From the NCBI GenBank assembly GCA_046160305.1, contig JBJXGX010000367.1, forward strand, positions 1-26,840: 26,840 nt of DNA. Direction: 5' to 3'. Of this stretch, positions 1 to 8,514 are shown one piece after another (within the stretch, counting starts at the first letter, position 1; the number at the start of each line of letters is the position of its first letter). Source of the stretch: SHXR01 sp046160305. GTDB lineage: Bacteria > Pseudomonadota > Gammaproteobacteria > Burkholderiales > SG8-39. A program made the translations under genes and the position numbers. Under the pieces are notes generated by a model. The model did no database searches. It had not been told where the DNA came from and saw only the letters and a program-made list of their open reading frames with translations.

Positions 1-1084
1 CACTTTCGACTTCCGCGAGCTGGGCGAGCAGTTCCGCCTGATGCTCGGCGATCAGGGCGTTGGTCAGCTCGGTAAGCTCACCGTCCATGATGTCGGCAAT
101 CTTGTACAAGGTGAGATTGATGCGATGGTCGGTGACCCGGCCCTGCGGAAAATTGTAGGTGCGAATCCGCTCGGACCGATCGCCCGATCCGATCAGGCTT
201 TTTCTGGTGCTCGCGGTTTTGGCCTGCTGCTCGCGCACCTGCTTGTCGCGCAGGCGCGCGACAAGTACCGACATCGCCTTTTCCTTGTTCTTGTGTTGCG
301 ATCGACCATCCTGGCACTCGACCACCAGACCCGTGGGCAGATGGGTGATGCGCACCGCCGAATCCGTCTTGTTGATGTGCTGGCCGCCCGCGCCCGAGGC
401 GCGAAACGTGTCGATGCGAATTTCGCTGGGATTGATGACGACGTTATCGACGGCATCCGCCTCCGGCATCACCGCGACGGTGCAGGCCGAAGTATGAATG
501 CGGCCCTGCGCCTCGGTTTCCGGCACGCGCTGGACGCGATGCCCGCCTGACTCGAACTTCAGGACCGAATACGCGCCTTGCCCGATAACTCGGACGATCA
601 CCTCTTTGTATCCGCCGAGTTCGGATGAGCTTTCCGAGATGAGCTCGACCTCCCAGCGGCGGCGCTCGGCGAAGCGCGTGTACATGCGCAGCAGCGCGCC
701 CGCGAAAAGCGCGGATTCGTCGCCACCGGTGCCTGCGCGGATCTCAAGAAATATGTTTCGATCGTCGTTTGGATCCTTGGGCAGCAACAGGCGCTGCAAA
801 TCCTCTTCCAAGGCGGCGAGCCGGCCCTTGCCCTCTTTGATCTCGGCCTCGGCGAAGGCTTTCGACTCCGGATCGGCCAGCATTTCGTTGGCGACGGTGA
901 TGTCGTCCAGGGCACGCTTGAAGGCCTTGTAGAGCAGAACGACCGGCTCGAGTTCGGCGTGCTCGCGATTGAGTTTGCGATACTCGTCCATATCACGCGT
1001 TGCATCGACGGAGGAGAGGACAGCGTTGACCTCCTCCATCCGCGTCGACAGCTGTTCAAGTTTGTGCGCGATGCTGGACTTCAC
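1..1084 (-). CDS. prfA: Peptide chain release factor 1 (partial, 3' end beyond window)
   Basis: Class-I release factor that reads UAA and UAG in the ribosomal A site and triggers hydrolysis of peptidyl-tRNA. The frame is open for 361 codons to the window edge, about the full family length (E. coli RF1 is 360 aa), so only the stop and perhaps a few codons are missing. The N-terminus VKSSIAHKLEQL fits RF1 from a GTG start at 1084; the next in-frame ATG (codon 16) would cut into the first helix. The codon-recognition tripeptide is P188-E189-T190, which is the RF1 (PxT) type and not the RF2 SPF type. The catalytic GGQ is at residues 233-235 inside GAGGQHINKTDSAVRITH. It lies 127 bp downstream of hemA on the same strand, the usual hemA-prfA arrangement of many proteobacteria. 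Identification is near certain; the GTG start is likely. Confidence 0.96.
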   Translation of the reverse strand, partial: MKSSIAHKLEQLSTRMEEVNAVLSSVDATRDMDEYRKLNREHAELEPVVLLYKAFKRALDDITVANEMLADPESKAFAEAEIKEGKGRLAALEEDLQRLLLPKDPNDDRNIFLEIRAGTGGDESALFAGALLRMYTRFAERRRWEVELISESSSELGGYKEVIVRVIGQGAYSVLKFESGGHRVQRVPETEAQGRIHTSACTVAVMPEADAVDNVVINPSEIRIDTFRASGAGGQHINKTDSAVRITHLPTGLVVECQDGRSQHKNKEKAMSVLVARLRDKQVREQQAKTASTRKSLIGSGDRSERIRTYNFPQGRVTDHRINLTLYKIADIMDGELTELTNALIAEHQAELLAQLAEVES

Positions 1085-1134
1085 TGGGATGAATCCTCAA
1101 AGGCGGAAGGATACCGCGGCCTTGCCGCTCATTT

Positions 1135-1175
1135 CTTGAATTGCTTGAATTGTCCGGCTTTGCCGGCGATTCAAG
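1135..1175. repeat. Tandem 9-mer plus hairpin in the hemA-prfA gap
   Basis: CTTGAATTG occurs twice head to tail (1135-1143 and 1144-1152). The second copy opens an inverted repeat: CTTGAAT (1144-1150) pairs with ATTCAAG (1169-1175), enclosing an inner stem CCGGC/GCCGG (1154-1158 with 1162-1166) around a 3-nt loop. On the transcribed (minus) strand it sits between the hemA stop and the prfA start. There is no T-run, so it does not look like a standard intrinsic terminator. It could be an attenuating or RNA-processing hairpin; the function is not shown. Confidence 0.5.
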
Positions 1176-1211
1176 GGAAACCAACCCGGCGATATTGGTT
1201 TTGTCGGTGGA

Positions 1212-2459
1212 TCAAGAACGAAGCGAATAGATCCGAGCGATGAGCTCCTGGATGCGCTGCGCGTCGGGTGTCGTTGCGTCATGCAGCGCCTGGGTAGGCG
1301 GATGCATGAGCTTGTTGGTCAATGCCTGGGACAGTTGCCGCAGCACCGCCTCCGGATCGTCACCCCGCGCGAGGCCCTTCAACGCGCGTTCGACTTCATG
1401 GCGCCGCGCATCCTCGGCACGTTCGCGCAGCCCGCGGATCAGCGGCACGGCGCCGCGCGCCTGCATCCAATGCAGGAACTGCTCGACCTGCACCTCGATG
1501 ATGGCCTCGGCCTGCGAAACCGCCGACTGCCTTTCCTCGACGCCGCTTTTCACGATGTCCGCGAGATCATCGACGGTATAGAGGAACACATCGTCCAAGG
1601 TGGCCACTTCGGGCTCGATATCGCGCGGCACGGCCAGATCCACCATCACGACCGGTTGATGCCGGCGCTTGCGGACCACGCGCTCCATGGTGCCCTTGCC
1701 GAGGATCGGTAGCGTACTCGCGGTACAAGACACGACCACATCGAACTGGTGCAGCACCTCAGGCAGCGCCCGCAGCTCGATCGCCTCACCGGTGAGCCGC
1801 CGCGCCAGGATTTGCGCACGCTCGAGCGTTCGATTGGCCACCGTGATCGAACGCGGTTTTTGCGCGGCGAGGTGCGTCGCGACCAGTTCCATCATCTCGC
1901 CCGCGCCGATCAGAAGGACGCGGCACTCCTGCATCGTCGGGAAGATGCGCAGCGCAAGGCGAACGCTTGCCGCCGCCATCGACACGACATTCGCGCCAAC
2001 CTTGGTGTTGGTGCGAACCTCCTTCGCCACGGCAAACGAGCGCTGAAACAGTTTGTGCAAGGTCGTCCCAAGCGTGCCGGCCGCCTCGGCGGTCCGCACC
2101 GCATCTTTCATCTGCCCGAGAATCTGGGTTTCGCCGAGCACCATCGAATCCAGCCCGGACGCGACCCGAAACGCATGCCGGATCGCCTGCCCCTGCGGAA
2201 GGGTATAGATGTGAGGAACCAGATCGTGCTGCGGGAGCGCATGGAAACCGGCCAACCAGTCGCGCGCTTTGACAGGATCCCCGCCGGCAAGATAAAGCTC
2301 GGTGCGATTGCACGTCGAAAGAATTGCCGCCTCCTCGGCGGGGCGGGTTCGCCAAAGCTCGGTCAGCGCTGCGCCGAGGGACTCGGTAGTAAACGCCACC
2401 CGCTCCCGCATGGCAAGCGGTGCCGTAGTGTGGTTGAGGCCGAGTGCGAAGACTTGCAT
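1212..2459 (-). CDS. hemA: Glutamyl-tRNA reductase
   Basis: First committed enzyme of the C5 tetrapyrrole pathway; reduces glutamyl-tRNA(Glu) with NADPH to glutamate-1-semialdehyde in the cytoplasm. The 415-aa length is normal. The N-terminus MQVFALGLNHTTAPLAMRER is the family signature, and the catalytic cysteine is C50 in STCNRTELY. The NADPH-binding Rossmann segment follows near residues 185-205 (VLLIGAGEMMELVATHL). The C-terminal dimerisation helices include a stretch ending IQELIARIYSLRS. The start is fixed by the conserved N-terminus. There is no Shine-Dalgarno sequence before it, but a perfect TATAAT lies 7 nt upstream, suggesting a leaderless transcript. It is followed by prfA on the same strand and is divergent from the flavin oxidoreductase at 2548. 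Confidence 0.97.
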   Translation of the reverse strand: MQVFALGLNHTTAPLAMRERVAFTTESLGAALTELWRTRPAEEAAILSTCNRTELYLAGGDPVKARDWLAGFHALPQHDLVPHIYTLPQGQAIRHAFRVASGLDSMVLGETQILGQMKDAVRTAEAAGTLGTTLHKLFQRSFAVAKEVRTNTKVGANVVSMAAASVRLALRIFPTMQECRVLLIGAGEMMELVATHLAAQKPRSITVANRTLERAQILARRLTGEAIELRALPEVLHQFDVVVSCTASTLPILGKGTMERVVRKRRHQPVVMVDLAVPRDIEPEVATLDDVFLYTVDDLADIVKSGVEERQSAVSQAEAIIEVQVEQFLHWMQARGAVPLIRGLRERAEDARRHEVERALKGLARGDDPEAVLRQLSQALTNKLMHPPTQALHDATTPDAQRIQELIARIYSLRS

Positions 2460-2466
2460 GTCGATG

Positions 2467-2472
2467 ATTATA
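2467..2472 (-). promoter_or_regulatory. Putative -10 box of hemA (TATAAT)
   Basis: On the minus strand the sequence directly before hemA is a consensus sigma-70 -10 hexamer, TATAAT, ending 7 nt before the A of the ATG at 2459. Normal -10 to +1 spacing would put transcription initiation at or next to the start codon. No good -35 hexamer is present at 16-18 nt; the nearest partial match, TGACGA, is 20 nt away. The box is seen directly; its use as a promoter is inferred. Confidence 0.45.
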
Positions 2473-2547
2473 AAGGGCCGACCCTGAATCGGTCGTCATA
2501 TTCGATATCATCCTTGGTTCCCCAATTCAAAGCGACCACTTTCCCCC

Positions 2548-3672
2548 ATGGCTTCAGCCCTTTTCTCGCCCCTCAAAGTCGGCCCGATCGAGGTTCCGAA
2601 TCGCATCGCGATCGCGCCGATGTGCCAATACTCAGCCCAGGATGGCGTGCCGACCGACTGGCACGTCATGCATTGGATGACCATGGCAATGTCGGGTGCC
2701 GGGATGGTCGTCATCGAAGCCACCGGCGTCGAGCGCCATGGACGGATCACCCACGGCTGCCTTGGCCTTTATTCGGACGAGTGCGAGGCGATGATCGGTC
2801 GCTATCTTGCCGCCGCTCGTCGGGTGGCCCCGCCCGGGACCCGATTCAGCATCCAGTTGGGGCACGCCGGGCGCAAGGCCTCGGTCCAGTTGCCCTGGCA
2901 TGGCGGCAAATCACTCGGTTCGCCTGAAGACCCCTGGACGACCGTGTCGGCCTCGGCGGAACCCTTCGGCAATGGCTTTCATGTACCCGCCGCGCTCGAT
3001 GAAGAGGGCATGGCGCGGGTGCGAAATGCTTTTGCGCAAGCGGCCCACCGCGCATCGCGGATCGGCTTCGATGCCATCGAACTGCACGGCGCCCACGGTT
3101 ATCTGCTGCATCAATTCATCTCGCCCGTCTCGAACCACCGGACCGATGCGTTCGGCGGATCGTTCGACAACCGGATGCGCTTCCCGCTTTCGGTGGTCAA
3201 GGCAGTGCGCGAAGCCGTTCCGGCGACGATCGCACTGGGCATCCGCATGACCGGCACCGACTGGTATGAAGGCGGCCTTGGCACCAACGATGCGGTCGCA
3301 CAAGCGCACGCGTTCAAGCAGGCCGGGATGGATTTCGCATGCGTGTCAGGCGGTGGATCGCGGCCCGATGTGAAGGTCGCGCTCGGACCGGGTTATCAGG
3401 TGCCGTTCGCCGAGGCAGTCAAGAAGGAGACGGGCCTCGTCACCCGCGCGGTCGGCATGATCGCCGAGCCGCTTCAGGCGGAAGAGATCATCGCGAAGGG
3501 CCGCGCCGATATGGTGGCGATGGCGCGCGCGATTCTCGACAACCCGCGCTGGCCTTGGCATGCGGCGGACAAGCTCGGCGCGACCGTGAAGCTGCCGCCG
3601 CAATACGAACGCAGCGCGGCGAAGTTCTGGCCGGGTGCAAAGTTGGCGCGACCGCAGACGCTGTCCCCCTGA
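2548..3672 (+). CDS. NADH:flavin oxidoreductase, Old Yellow Enzyme family (YqjM type)
   Basis: Predicted FMN-dependent ene-reductase that reduces activated C=C bonds (enones, maleimides, some nitro compounds) with NAD(P)H in the cytoplasm. The 374-aa protein is a single TIM barrel. It carries the marks of the thermophilic-like/YqjM subclass: C26 and Y28 in APMCQYSA, and the substrate-anion binding pair H180/H183 in ELHGAHGYLLHQF. The segment SPVSNHRTDAFGGSFDNRMRF near residues 191-211 is also typical. The C-terminal phosphate-binding region includes KGRADMVAMARAILDNPRWPWHAA. It is slightly longer than YqjM itself (338 aa). The ATG matches the usual N-terminus (LFSPLKVGPIEVPNRI) although no clear ribosome binding site precedes it. 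It is transcribed away from hemA and is followed after 209 bp by a molybdenum-hydroxylase large subunit. The native substrate cannot be read from the sequence. Confidence 0.93.
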   Translation: MASALFSPLKVGPIEVPNRIAIAPMCQYSAQDGVPTDWHVMHWMTMAMSGAGMVVIEATGVERHGRITHGCLGLYSDECEAMIGRYLAAARRVAPPGTRFSIQLGHAGRKASVQLPWHGGKSLGSPEDPWTTVSASAEPFGNGFHVPAALDEEGMARVRNAFAQAAHRASRIGFDAIELHGAHGYLLHQFISPVSNHRTDAFGGSFDNRMRFPLSVVKAVREAVPATIALGIRMTGTDWYEGGLGTNDAVAQAHAFKQAGMDFACVSGGGSRPDVKVALGPGYQVPFAEAVKKETGLVTRAVGMIAEPLQAEEIIAKGRADMVAMARAILDNPRWPWHAADKLGATVKLPPQYERSAAKFWPGAKLARPQTLSP

Positions 3673-3716
3673 GCGAATCGTTAGCGGCCAGGATCGCTCA
3701 CGATTCTCCCCGAGGC

Positions 3717-3749
3717 CCCCGGCGATTGCGTTCGAGATTCGCGCCGGGG
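3717..3749 (+). terminator. Possible hairpin after the flavin oxidoreductase
   Basis: CCCCGGCG (3717-3724) and CGCCGGGG (3742-3749) form a perfect 8-bp GC stem with a 17-nt loop, 45 nt past the stop of the 2548-3672 gene. No T-run follows, so an intrinsic terminator is only possible. The rest of the 3673-3881 gap shows no convincing gene or promoter. Confidence 0.3.
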
Positions 3750-3881
3750 CCGCGGACGATACCTTGGCAGGCGTCGAGGTCAATATCGACGAGCGGTGCG
3801 CCCGTCACGTGCATTTGAGGCTGCCACGCCGGTCGGCTGTCCAAGCTATCCTTCACCATTGCACGATTCAAATTCCAAACC

Positions 3882-6236
3882 ATGAACGCTTCTCCCAATC
3901 AGTTCGGCATCGGCCAGTCCGTCTCGCGCTTTGAAGATCCGCGGCTGTTGCGCGGCGACGGCCGCTTCGTGAACGATGTCAATATCGCCGGTCAGGCGTA
4001 TGCGATCGTGCTGCGTTCGCCGCATGCGCATGCGCGCATTCGCTCGATCGACACGGCCGGCGCGGCGGCCGCGCCCGGTGTCATCGCGGTCTATACGGCC
4101 GATGATTACGATCGCGACGATCTTGGCAGTCCGAAAGTCACGTTTGCGCGCAAACGCCCCGACGGCACCCCGATCTTCGCGCCGCAGCGACCGGTGCTGG
4201 TCAAGGATCGCGTGCGCTACGTCGGCGATTCGGTGGCCCTGATCGTCGCTGAAACGCATGCGCAGGCAAGAGACGCCGCCGAACTCATCAATGTCGATTA
4301 CGAGCAACTGCCCTCGGTAACCTCCACGGAAGACGCGGGTGAACCGGGGAAACCCGCGGTGTGGGATGCCTGTCCGGACAACGTCTCGCACATCTATGAG
4401 CAGGGCAACAAGGCGGCGACCGATGCCGCGATCGCCGCGGCGGCGCATGTCATCAAGCGACGTTACGTCATCACGCGGGTGTTCGCGCAGTACATGGAGC
4501 CGCGCGGTGCGATCGGCATCTACGATCCGGGTGAAGACCGCTTCACGTTGTATGCCGATGTGCAGTATCCGCACCGTGTCCGGCAGTTGCTTGCAACGGT
4601 ATTCAAGATGCCGGAAAGCAAGCTGCGCGTGATCGCGGGTGACGTTGGCGGCGGCTTCGGGACCAAGGGGTGGCAATACGTCGAACATCGCCTGGTGCTT
4701 TGGGCCGCGAAAAAACTGCGCCGTGCGGTGAAGTGGTCGGCCGATCGCACCGAAGCGGTGATGGGCGATGAGCATGGCCGGGACAACATCAGCGAAGCCG
4801 AGATCGCGCTCGATCGTGACGGTCGCTTTCTTGCGTTACGCGTACACACACGCGCGAACATCGGCGCCTACATCGGCTCGGATCGCAACCTGCTCTCGAT
4901 CTTCTCGAATGTCGGAACGCTCGCGGGTGTGTATGCATTTCCCGCCGCGCATGTCCATGTGACCGCTGTGTTGTCGAACAGCAATCCGACCGCGCCCTAT
5001 CGCGGTGCCGGCCGGCCCGAGGCAACCTACGTGATCGAGCGTCTCATCGACGACACGGCGCGCGAGCTCGCGATCGATCCGATCGAATTGCGTCGCAAGA
5101 ACCTGATCGCCACCGCGGCGTTGCCATACAAGAACGCCTTCGGCGTTACCTACGATTGCGGTGAATTCGAGAAAGGCATGGACGCCGCCATCCGGCTGGC
5201 CGATCTCGCGGCGTTCCCGGCCCGGCAGGCGCAATCCAAACAACGCAACAAGCTGCGCGGCTTTGGCCTGGTGAACGCGATCGAGAATGCCGCATCACCG
5301 AGTCCTGAGTTCGCCGAAGTCCGCTTTGACACGAGCGGCACGGCAACCGTGTTCATGGGCACGAAGGCGCAGGGACAGGCACATGAAACAACATTCAAGC
5401 AGATTCTGGTTGAGCGCCTCGGCGTCGATCCACGCGATGTGCATTACATCGATGGTGATACCGATCGCGTCACGTTCGGGATGGGCACGATGGGCTCGCG
5501 ATCGACCGTCATCGCGGGCAGCGCCCTATCGCTTGCGGCCGACAAGCTGATCGAGAAAGGGAAGAAGATCGCGGGCCATGCGCTCGAGGCCTCCGCCGGG
5601 GACATCGAGTTCAGCAATGGCCGGTTCACGGTAGCCGGCACGGATCGCTCGATCGCGATCAAGGATGTCGCCAAGGCGGCCTTCCTGCCCGCCAAGCTCC
5701 CGCCCGGCCTCGAAGTGGGATTCTTCGAATCGGCGACATTCGTTCCGAAAGCGGCGACATTTCCAAACGGCAGTCACGTGTGCGAAGTCGAGGTCGATCC
5801 GGATACCGGCACGGTCGAGGTGCAAAGCTACTGCGTGGTCGATGACGTGGGAACAGTGATCAATCCCCTGACGTTGAAAGGCCAGATTCATGGCGGTGTC
5901 GCGCAGGGGCTTGGACAGGCCCTCATGGAACAGGTGGCCTACGACCGGGAATCCGGGCAACTGCTATCCGCGACGTTTCTTGATTACTGCATGCCGCGGG
6001 CCGATGACATCTGCTCGATGCCGATCGAAAGCAATCCGGTGCCGACCAAGCTGAATCCGCTTGGCGTGAAGGGTGCCGGCGAAGCGGGTACGGTCGGCGC
6101 ACTGCCGGTGGTGGTCAACGCCGTGATGCATGCGCTCGCGCCGCTTGGTGTCACCGCCATCGACATGCCGGTGACGAGCGAGCGGGTGTGGCGCGCGATC
6201 GCGGCGGCACGACAGCGAGCGGGTGGACAAAGGTGA
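3882..6236 (+). CDS. Molybdopterin-binding large subunit, xanthine dehydrogenase/CO dehydrogenase family (orphan, plus strand)
   Basis: Catalytic subunit of a molybdenum hydroxylase, which normally inserts water-derived oxygen into C-H bonds of heteroaromatics, purines or aldehydes. The 784-aa length and domain order fit the family. The a/b-hammerhead domain starts at SVSRFEDPRLLRGDGRFVND. The first cofactor-binding region is GGGFGTKGWQYVEHR. The active-site loop Y373-R-G-A-G-R378 is the 'form II CoxL' type, lacking the AYRCSFR of true aerobic CO dehydrogenase. Near the C-terminus, KGAGEAGT supplies the catalytic-base position E734. It has no small or medium subunit beside it, being followed by convergent genes, so it may borrow those at 8515-8982 and 11329-12129. 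It looks more divergent from the three large subunits of the minus-strand cluster than they are from each other. The start is the first ATG giving the conserved N-terminus. Substrate unknown. Confidence 0.9.
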   Translation: MNASPNQFGIGQSVSRFEDPRLLRGDGRFVNDVNIAGQAYAIVLRSPHAHARIRSIDTAGAAAAPGVIAVYTADDYDRDDLGSPKVTFARKRPDGTPIFAPQRPVLVKDRVRYVGDSVALIVAETHAQARDAAELINVDYEQLPSVTSTEDAGEPGKPAVWDACPDNVSHIYEQGNKAATDAAIAAAAHVIKRRYVITRVFAQYMEPRGAIGIYDPGEDRFTLYADVQYPHRVRQLLATVFKMPESKLRVIAGDVGGGFGTKGWQYVEHRLVLWAAKKLRRAVKWSADRTEAVMGDEHGRDNISEAEIALDRDGRFLALRVHTRANIGAYIGSDRNLLSIFSNVGTLAGVYAFPAAHVHVTAVLSNSNPTAPYRGAGRPEATYVIERLIDDTARELAIDPIELRRKNLIATAALPYKNAFGVTYDCGEFEKGMDAAIRLADLAAFPARQAQSKQRNKLRGFGLVNAIENAASPSPEFAEVRFDTSGTATVFMGTKAQGQAHETTFKQILVERLGVDPRDVHYIDGDTDRVTFGMGTMGSRSTVIAGSALSLAADKLIEKGKKIAGHALEASAGDIEFSNGRFTVAGTDRSIAIKDVAKAAFLPAKLPPGLEVGFFESATFVPKAATFPNGSHVCEVEVDPDTGTVEVQSYCVVDDVGTVINPLTLKGQIHGGVAQGLGQALMEQVAYDRESGQLLSATFLDYCMPRADDICSMPIESNPVPTKLNPLGVKGAGEAGTVGALPVVVNAVMHALAPLGVTAIDMPVTSERVWRAIAAARQRAGGQR

Positions 6237-6333
6237 CCACCGCCGCCGAAGTGGGCGCCTACGCATTAGTCACGCATGATCGCGCTTTTGGGCGAGTTAG
6301 AGAATATCGGATCATTACGTAGCGTAGGGCCGC

Positions 6334-7029
6334 CTACACCTCGAATCCCACCGCTTTTTTCGCCAATCCGTTGTAGAGACTGAGCATGCGGTCGCGCCAT
6401 GTGTAGAGCGCATCGTCCGCGGCGAGCAACTTTGTCGGCGATACGCAGCGCGCCCATTGGAACGCGCCGAACAGGATGTAATCCGCGAAACTAGGCGCGG
6501 TTCCGCCGAAATAGAGCTGCGTCGCGATGACCGCGCGCGCCGGTGCGAGCAGATCTCGGAGCTTGGCGATGTTGTCTTCCTTGTTCTCGACAAACTGCTC
6601 GAGCGTCATGCCGAACCGCTTTTCGCGCGACTGGCGAAAGTACGCCTGATTGGGTTCGTCGAGAACATCGTAGATGTCGAGCAGTACGACGCGAATCAAC
6701 GCCAGGTGAATGACGCGCTCGGTCCACTGCCGCATGAACAGGGTTGCACCCACTGCCGCCTCGTTGCCGAACAGCATCATGCGGTCGTTGTACTTCTCGT
6801 CGAGATAGAGCGCGATCTTCCATGAATCGGCGACCGTGTTCGCGCCGTCGACGATCACCGGCACCGTCGTTGAATCAGCGAACGCAATCTGGTTTTTATC
6901 AAGGAACCGCCATGCGACGGCCTCCACCGGCAGGCGCTTGTGCGCCAGGGCCATGCGGATGCGCCAACAGAAGGGGCTGAAGCGCCGCTCCGGGTCCTTG
7001 CCGGCAAGGTCGTACATCTTGATGGTCAT
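6334..7029 (-). CDS. Glutathione S-transferase family protein, LigE (beta-etherase)-like
   Basis: Predicted cytosolic glutathione-dependent enzyme of 231 aa. The thioredoxin-fold N-domain begins MTIKMYDLAGKD; the glutathione-site segment is FSPFCWRIRMALAHK (about residues 17-31), followed by TVPVIVDGANTVADSWKIALYLDEKY. A helical C-domain contains YFGGTAPSFADYILFGAFQW. The pattern SP(F/Y).WR...ALKHK, VPVIVD, DSW.IA.YLDEKY and FADY resembles beta-etherase LigE as I remember it, so lignin-type aryl ether or other aromatic thiolysis is possible but not shown. I start it at the ATG at 7029, preceded by a GAGG at 6-nt spacing. An in-frame ATG at 7062 would only add 11 Arg/Pro-rich residues. It ends the minus-strand run, downstream of the MFS gene by 90 bp. 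Confidence 0.85.
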   Translation of the reverse strand: MTIKMYDLAGKDPERRFSPFCWRIRMALAHKRLPVEAVAWRFLDKNQIAFADSTTVPVIVDGANTVADSWKIALYLDEKYNDRMMLFGNEAAVGATLFMRQWTERVIHLALIRVVLLDIYDVLDEPNQAYFRQSREKRFGMTLEQFVENKEDNIAKLRDLLAPARAVIATQLYFGGTAPSFADYILFGAFQWARCVSPTKLLAADDALYTWRDRMLSLYNGLAKKAVGFEV

Positions 7030-7119
7030 GGGAGGCCTCGTTCTGGTTCGTGGAATCCGCAATCGAGATGCCGAAGCATAGCCGAGAGCGCGTTGCCGGG
7101 CGGGATTCGGCGATGCCGA

Positions 7120-8316
7120 TCATCGATGCGCGCGAGCCTGCTTTCCGGATCGCCAGTGCGCCCACAGTGCCATGGATGAGAATCCAAGACCGGTTGCGCA
7201 TACGGCAATCCATCCGCCCGCTGCCAACACAAGGCTACCGATCAACGCGCCGAGCGCGTTGCCGCCGAACATGTGCAGGACGAACACGGTGTTCATCCGG
7301 CTGCGCGACGCCGGGTCGATGCCGGTGAGATAGGCCTGATTCGAGACCGACGTCGCGCGAATGCCGCAGTCGAGCAGCATCGCGCCAAGCACGACTGCGG
7401 CAATAGCAAACATGGCGAACCCGAGGGCAGCGTATCCAAGCACCACCAGCAACACGCCGAGGGTCACGGCCGGTCGTGGCCCCTTCGCATCGACCCACTT
7501 GCCCACCGGGCGGGCAATCAACGCACCGGCCGCGCCTGGAATCGCGATCAATCCGACCGCGGTACTACCAACGTTATGCAGGCTCGCCATCATCACCGCC
7601 AAGGTCGCCCAGAACGCGCCGTAGCAGATACCCAACAACCCCTGCACGGCGGAGGCCCTTCGAAGCGCAGGCTGATCGCGGATGATGCCCGCGATCGAGC
7701 GCATGAGCGCGACATAGCCAAGCGTCGATTGCGGGCGCACATTGGGCACTCGCCATGCAACCAGCGCGGACACTGTCGCCAGCGCCGCAAGCAGGATCCA
7801 GTACGCCGTGCGCCAACCGAGATACTCGGCGAGCAGGCCGCCCGCGACGCGGCCGGACATGATGCCAAGCAAAAGCCCGCTCAGCACGGTACCGACGGCG
7901 CGTCCACGCTGCTCCGGGCGCGCGAGCTCGGCGACCAGCGGCACCACATCCTGCGATGTGCTCGCGAAGATTCCCATTACCAGCCCTGCGGCGATGAGAA
8001 CGGGAAGCGAATCCGCGGTCGCGAAGACGATTGCCGTCAGGGCACATCCGGACAATCGGATGAGGATCAGTCGTTTCTTGTTGAAGCGATCGCCGAGCGG
8101 GGTCAGAAACGCGATGCCGAGGCAAAAGCCAAACTGGGTGAGGGTCGGCAGCCAGCCGATCTCGGCCGCGCTCGCGCCGAACTCGTCGGCGAGAAGCGCG
8201 ATCATCGGCACCTGATAGTGGATCGTGGAGGCCGCGATGAAGATCGTGGCAAACAGGAGTACGAGAAGACCTGGCGTAAGCCGAGGAGTCGCATGCGCGG
8301 AACCGCTTACCGCCAT
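7120..8316 (-). CDS. MFS transporter
   Basis: Predicted inner-membrane secondary transporter of the major facilitator superfamily, 398 aa, with hydrophobic segments consistent with 12 helices. The first runs LLVLLFATIFIAASTIHYQVP near residues 17-37. The loop 2-3 signature is PLGDRFNKKRLILI (G75-D76-R77), the usual MFS motif A. The N-terminal half has GLVMGIFASTSQDVVPLVAELARPEQRGRAVG, typical of drug-efflux (DHA1-like) or arabinose-efflux-like members. It is followed by the GST gene and preceded by repeat element A, whose left arm begins 29 nt before the ATG. No clear ribosome binding site is seen. Context suggests uptake or efflux of an aromatic substrate, but the direction and cargo cannot be read. 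Confidence 0.9.
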   Translation of the reverse strand: MAVSGSAHATPRLTPGLLVLLFATIFIAASTIHYQVPMIALLADEFGASAAEIGWLPTLTQFGFCLGIAFLTPLGDRFNKKRLILIRLSGCALTAIVFATADSLPVLIAAGLVMGIFASTSQDVVPLVAELARPEQRGRAVGTVLSGLLLGIMSGRVAGGLLAEYLGWRTAYWILLAALATVSALVAWRVPNVRPQSTLGYVALMRSIAGIIRDQPALRRASAVQGLLGICYGAFWATLAVMMASLHNVGSTAVGLIAIPGAAGALIARPVGKWVDAKGPRPAVTLGVLLVVLGYAALGFAMFAIAAVVLGAMLLDCGIRATSVSNQAYLTGIDPASRSRMNTVFVLHMFGGNALGALIGSLVLAAGGWIAVCATGLGFSSMALWAHWRSGKQARAHR

Positions 8317-8344
8317 GCGTTCACGCCTGTACTACACGGGAATT

Positions 8345-8504
8345 GAACCGCAAAGGACGCAAGGGAGGCAAAGGGTTATAGAGCTTGCGTACCGACAAGA
8401 TGCTGTACCAAGCAATCGGATTCGATTTCAATCATGCGGCACCTCGAGGACTATCCGGAACTTCGCCCCGCATTCCTTTGCGCCCTTCGCGTCCTTTGCG
8501 GTTC
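8345..8504. repeat. Inverted-repeat element A (CGCAAAGG-type family)
   Basis: The left arm starts GAACCGCAAAGGACGC (8345-8360); the exact reverse complement is at 8489-8504, and similarity continues inward as degenerate CGCAAAGG-like units to about 8375 and 8475. Roughly 100 nt of non-coding sequence separate the arms. The element fills the whole gap between the 2Fe-2S subunit gene (stop 10 nt from the right arm) and the MFS gene (start 29 nt from the left arm). A 10-mer GTTCACGCCT occurs at 8319-8328 and 8501-8510. It has the same arm architecture as element B. It is probably a dispersed non-coding repeat, MITE- or REP-like, since no ORF in it looks real. Confidence 0.75.
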
Positions 8505-8514
8505 ACGCCTTGCC

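Noticed and set aside
1749..2927. 392-codon plus-strand frame overlapping hemA and the OYE gene
   Set aside because: It is antisense to hemA and then out of frame with the flavin oxidoreductase; both real genes are unmistakable.
3698..3898. 66-aa minus-strand ORF in the gap before the orphan large subunit
   Set aside because: No ribosome binding site, no recognisable motif, and it runs into the start of the plus-strand gene.
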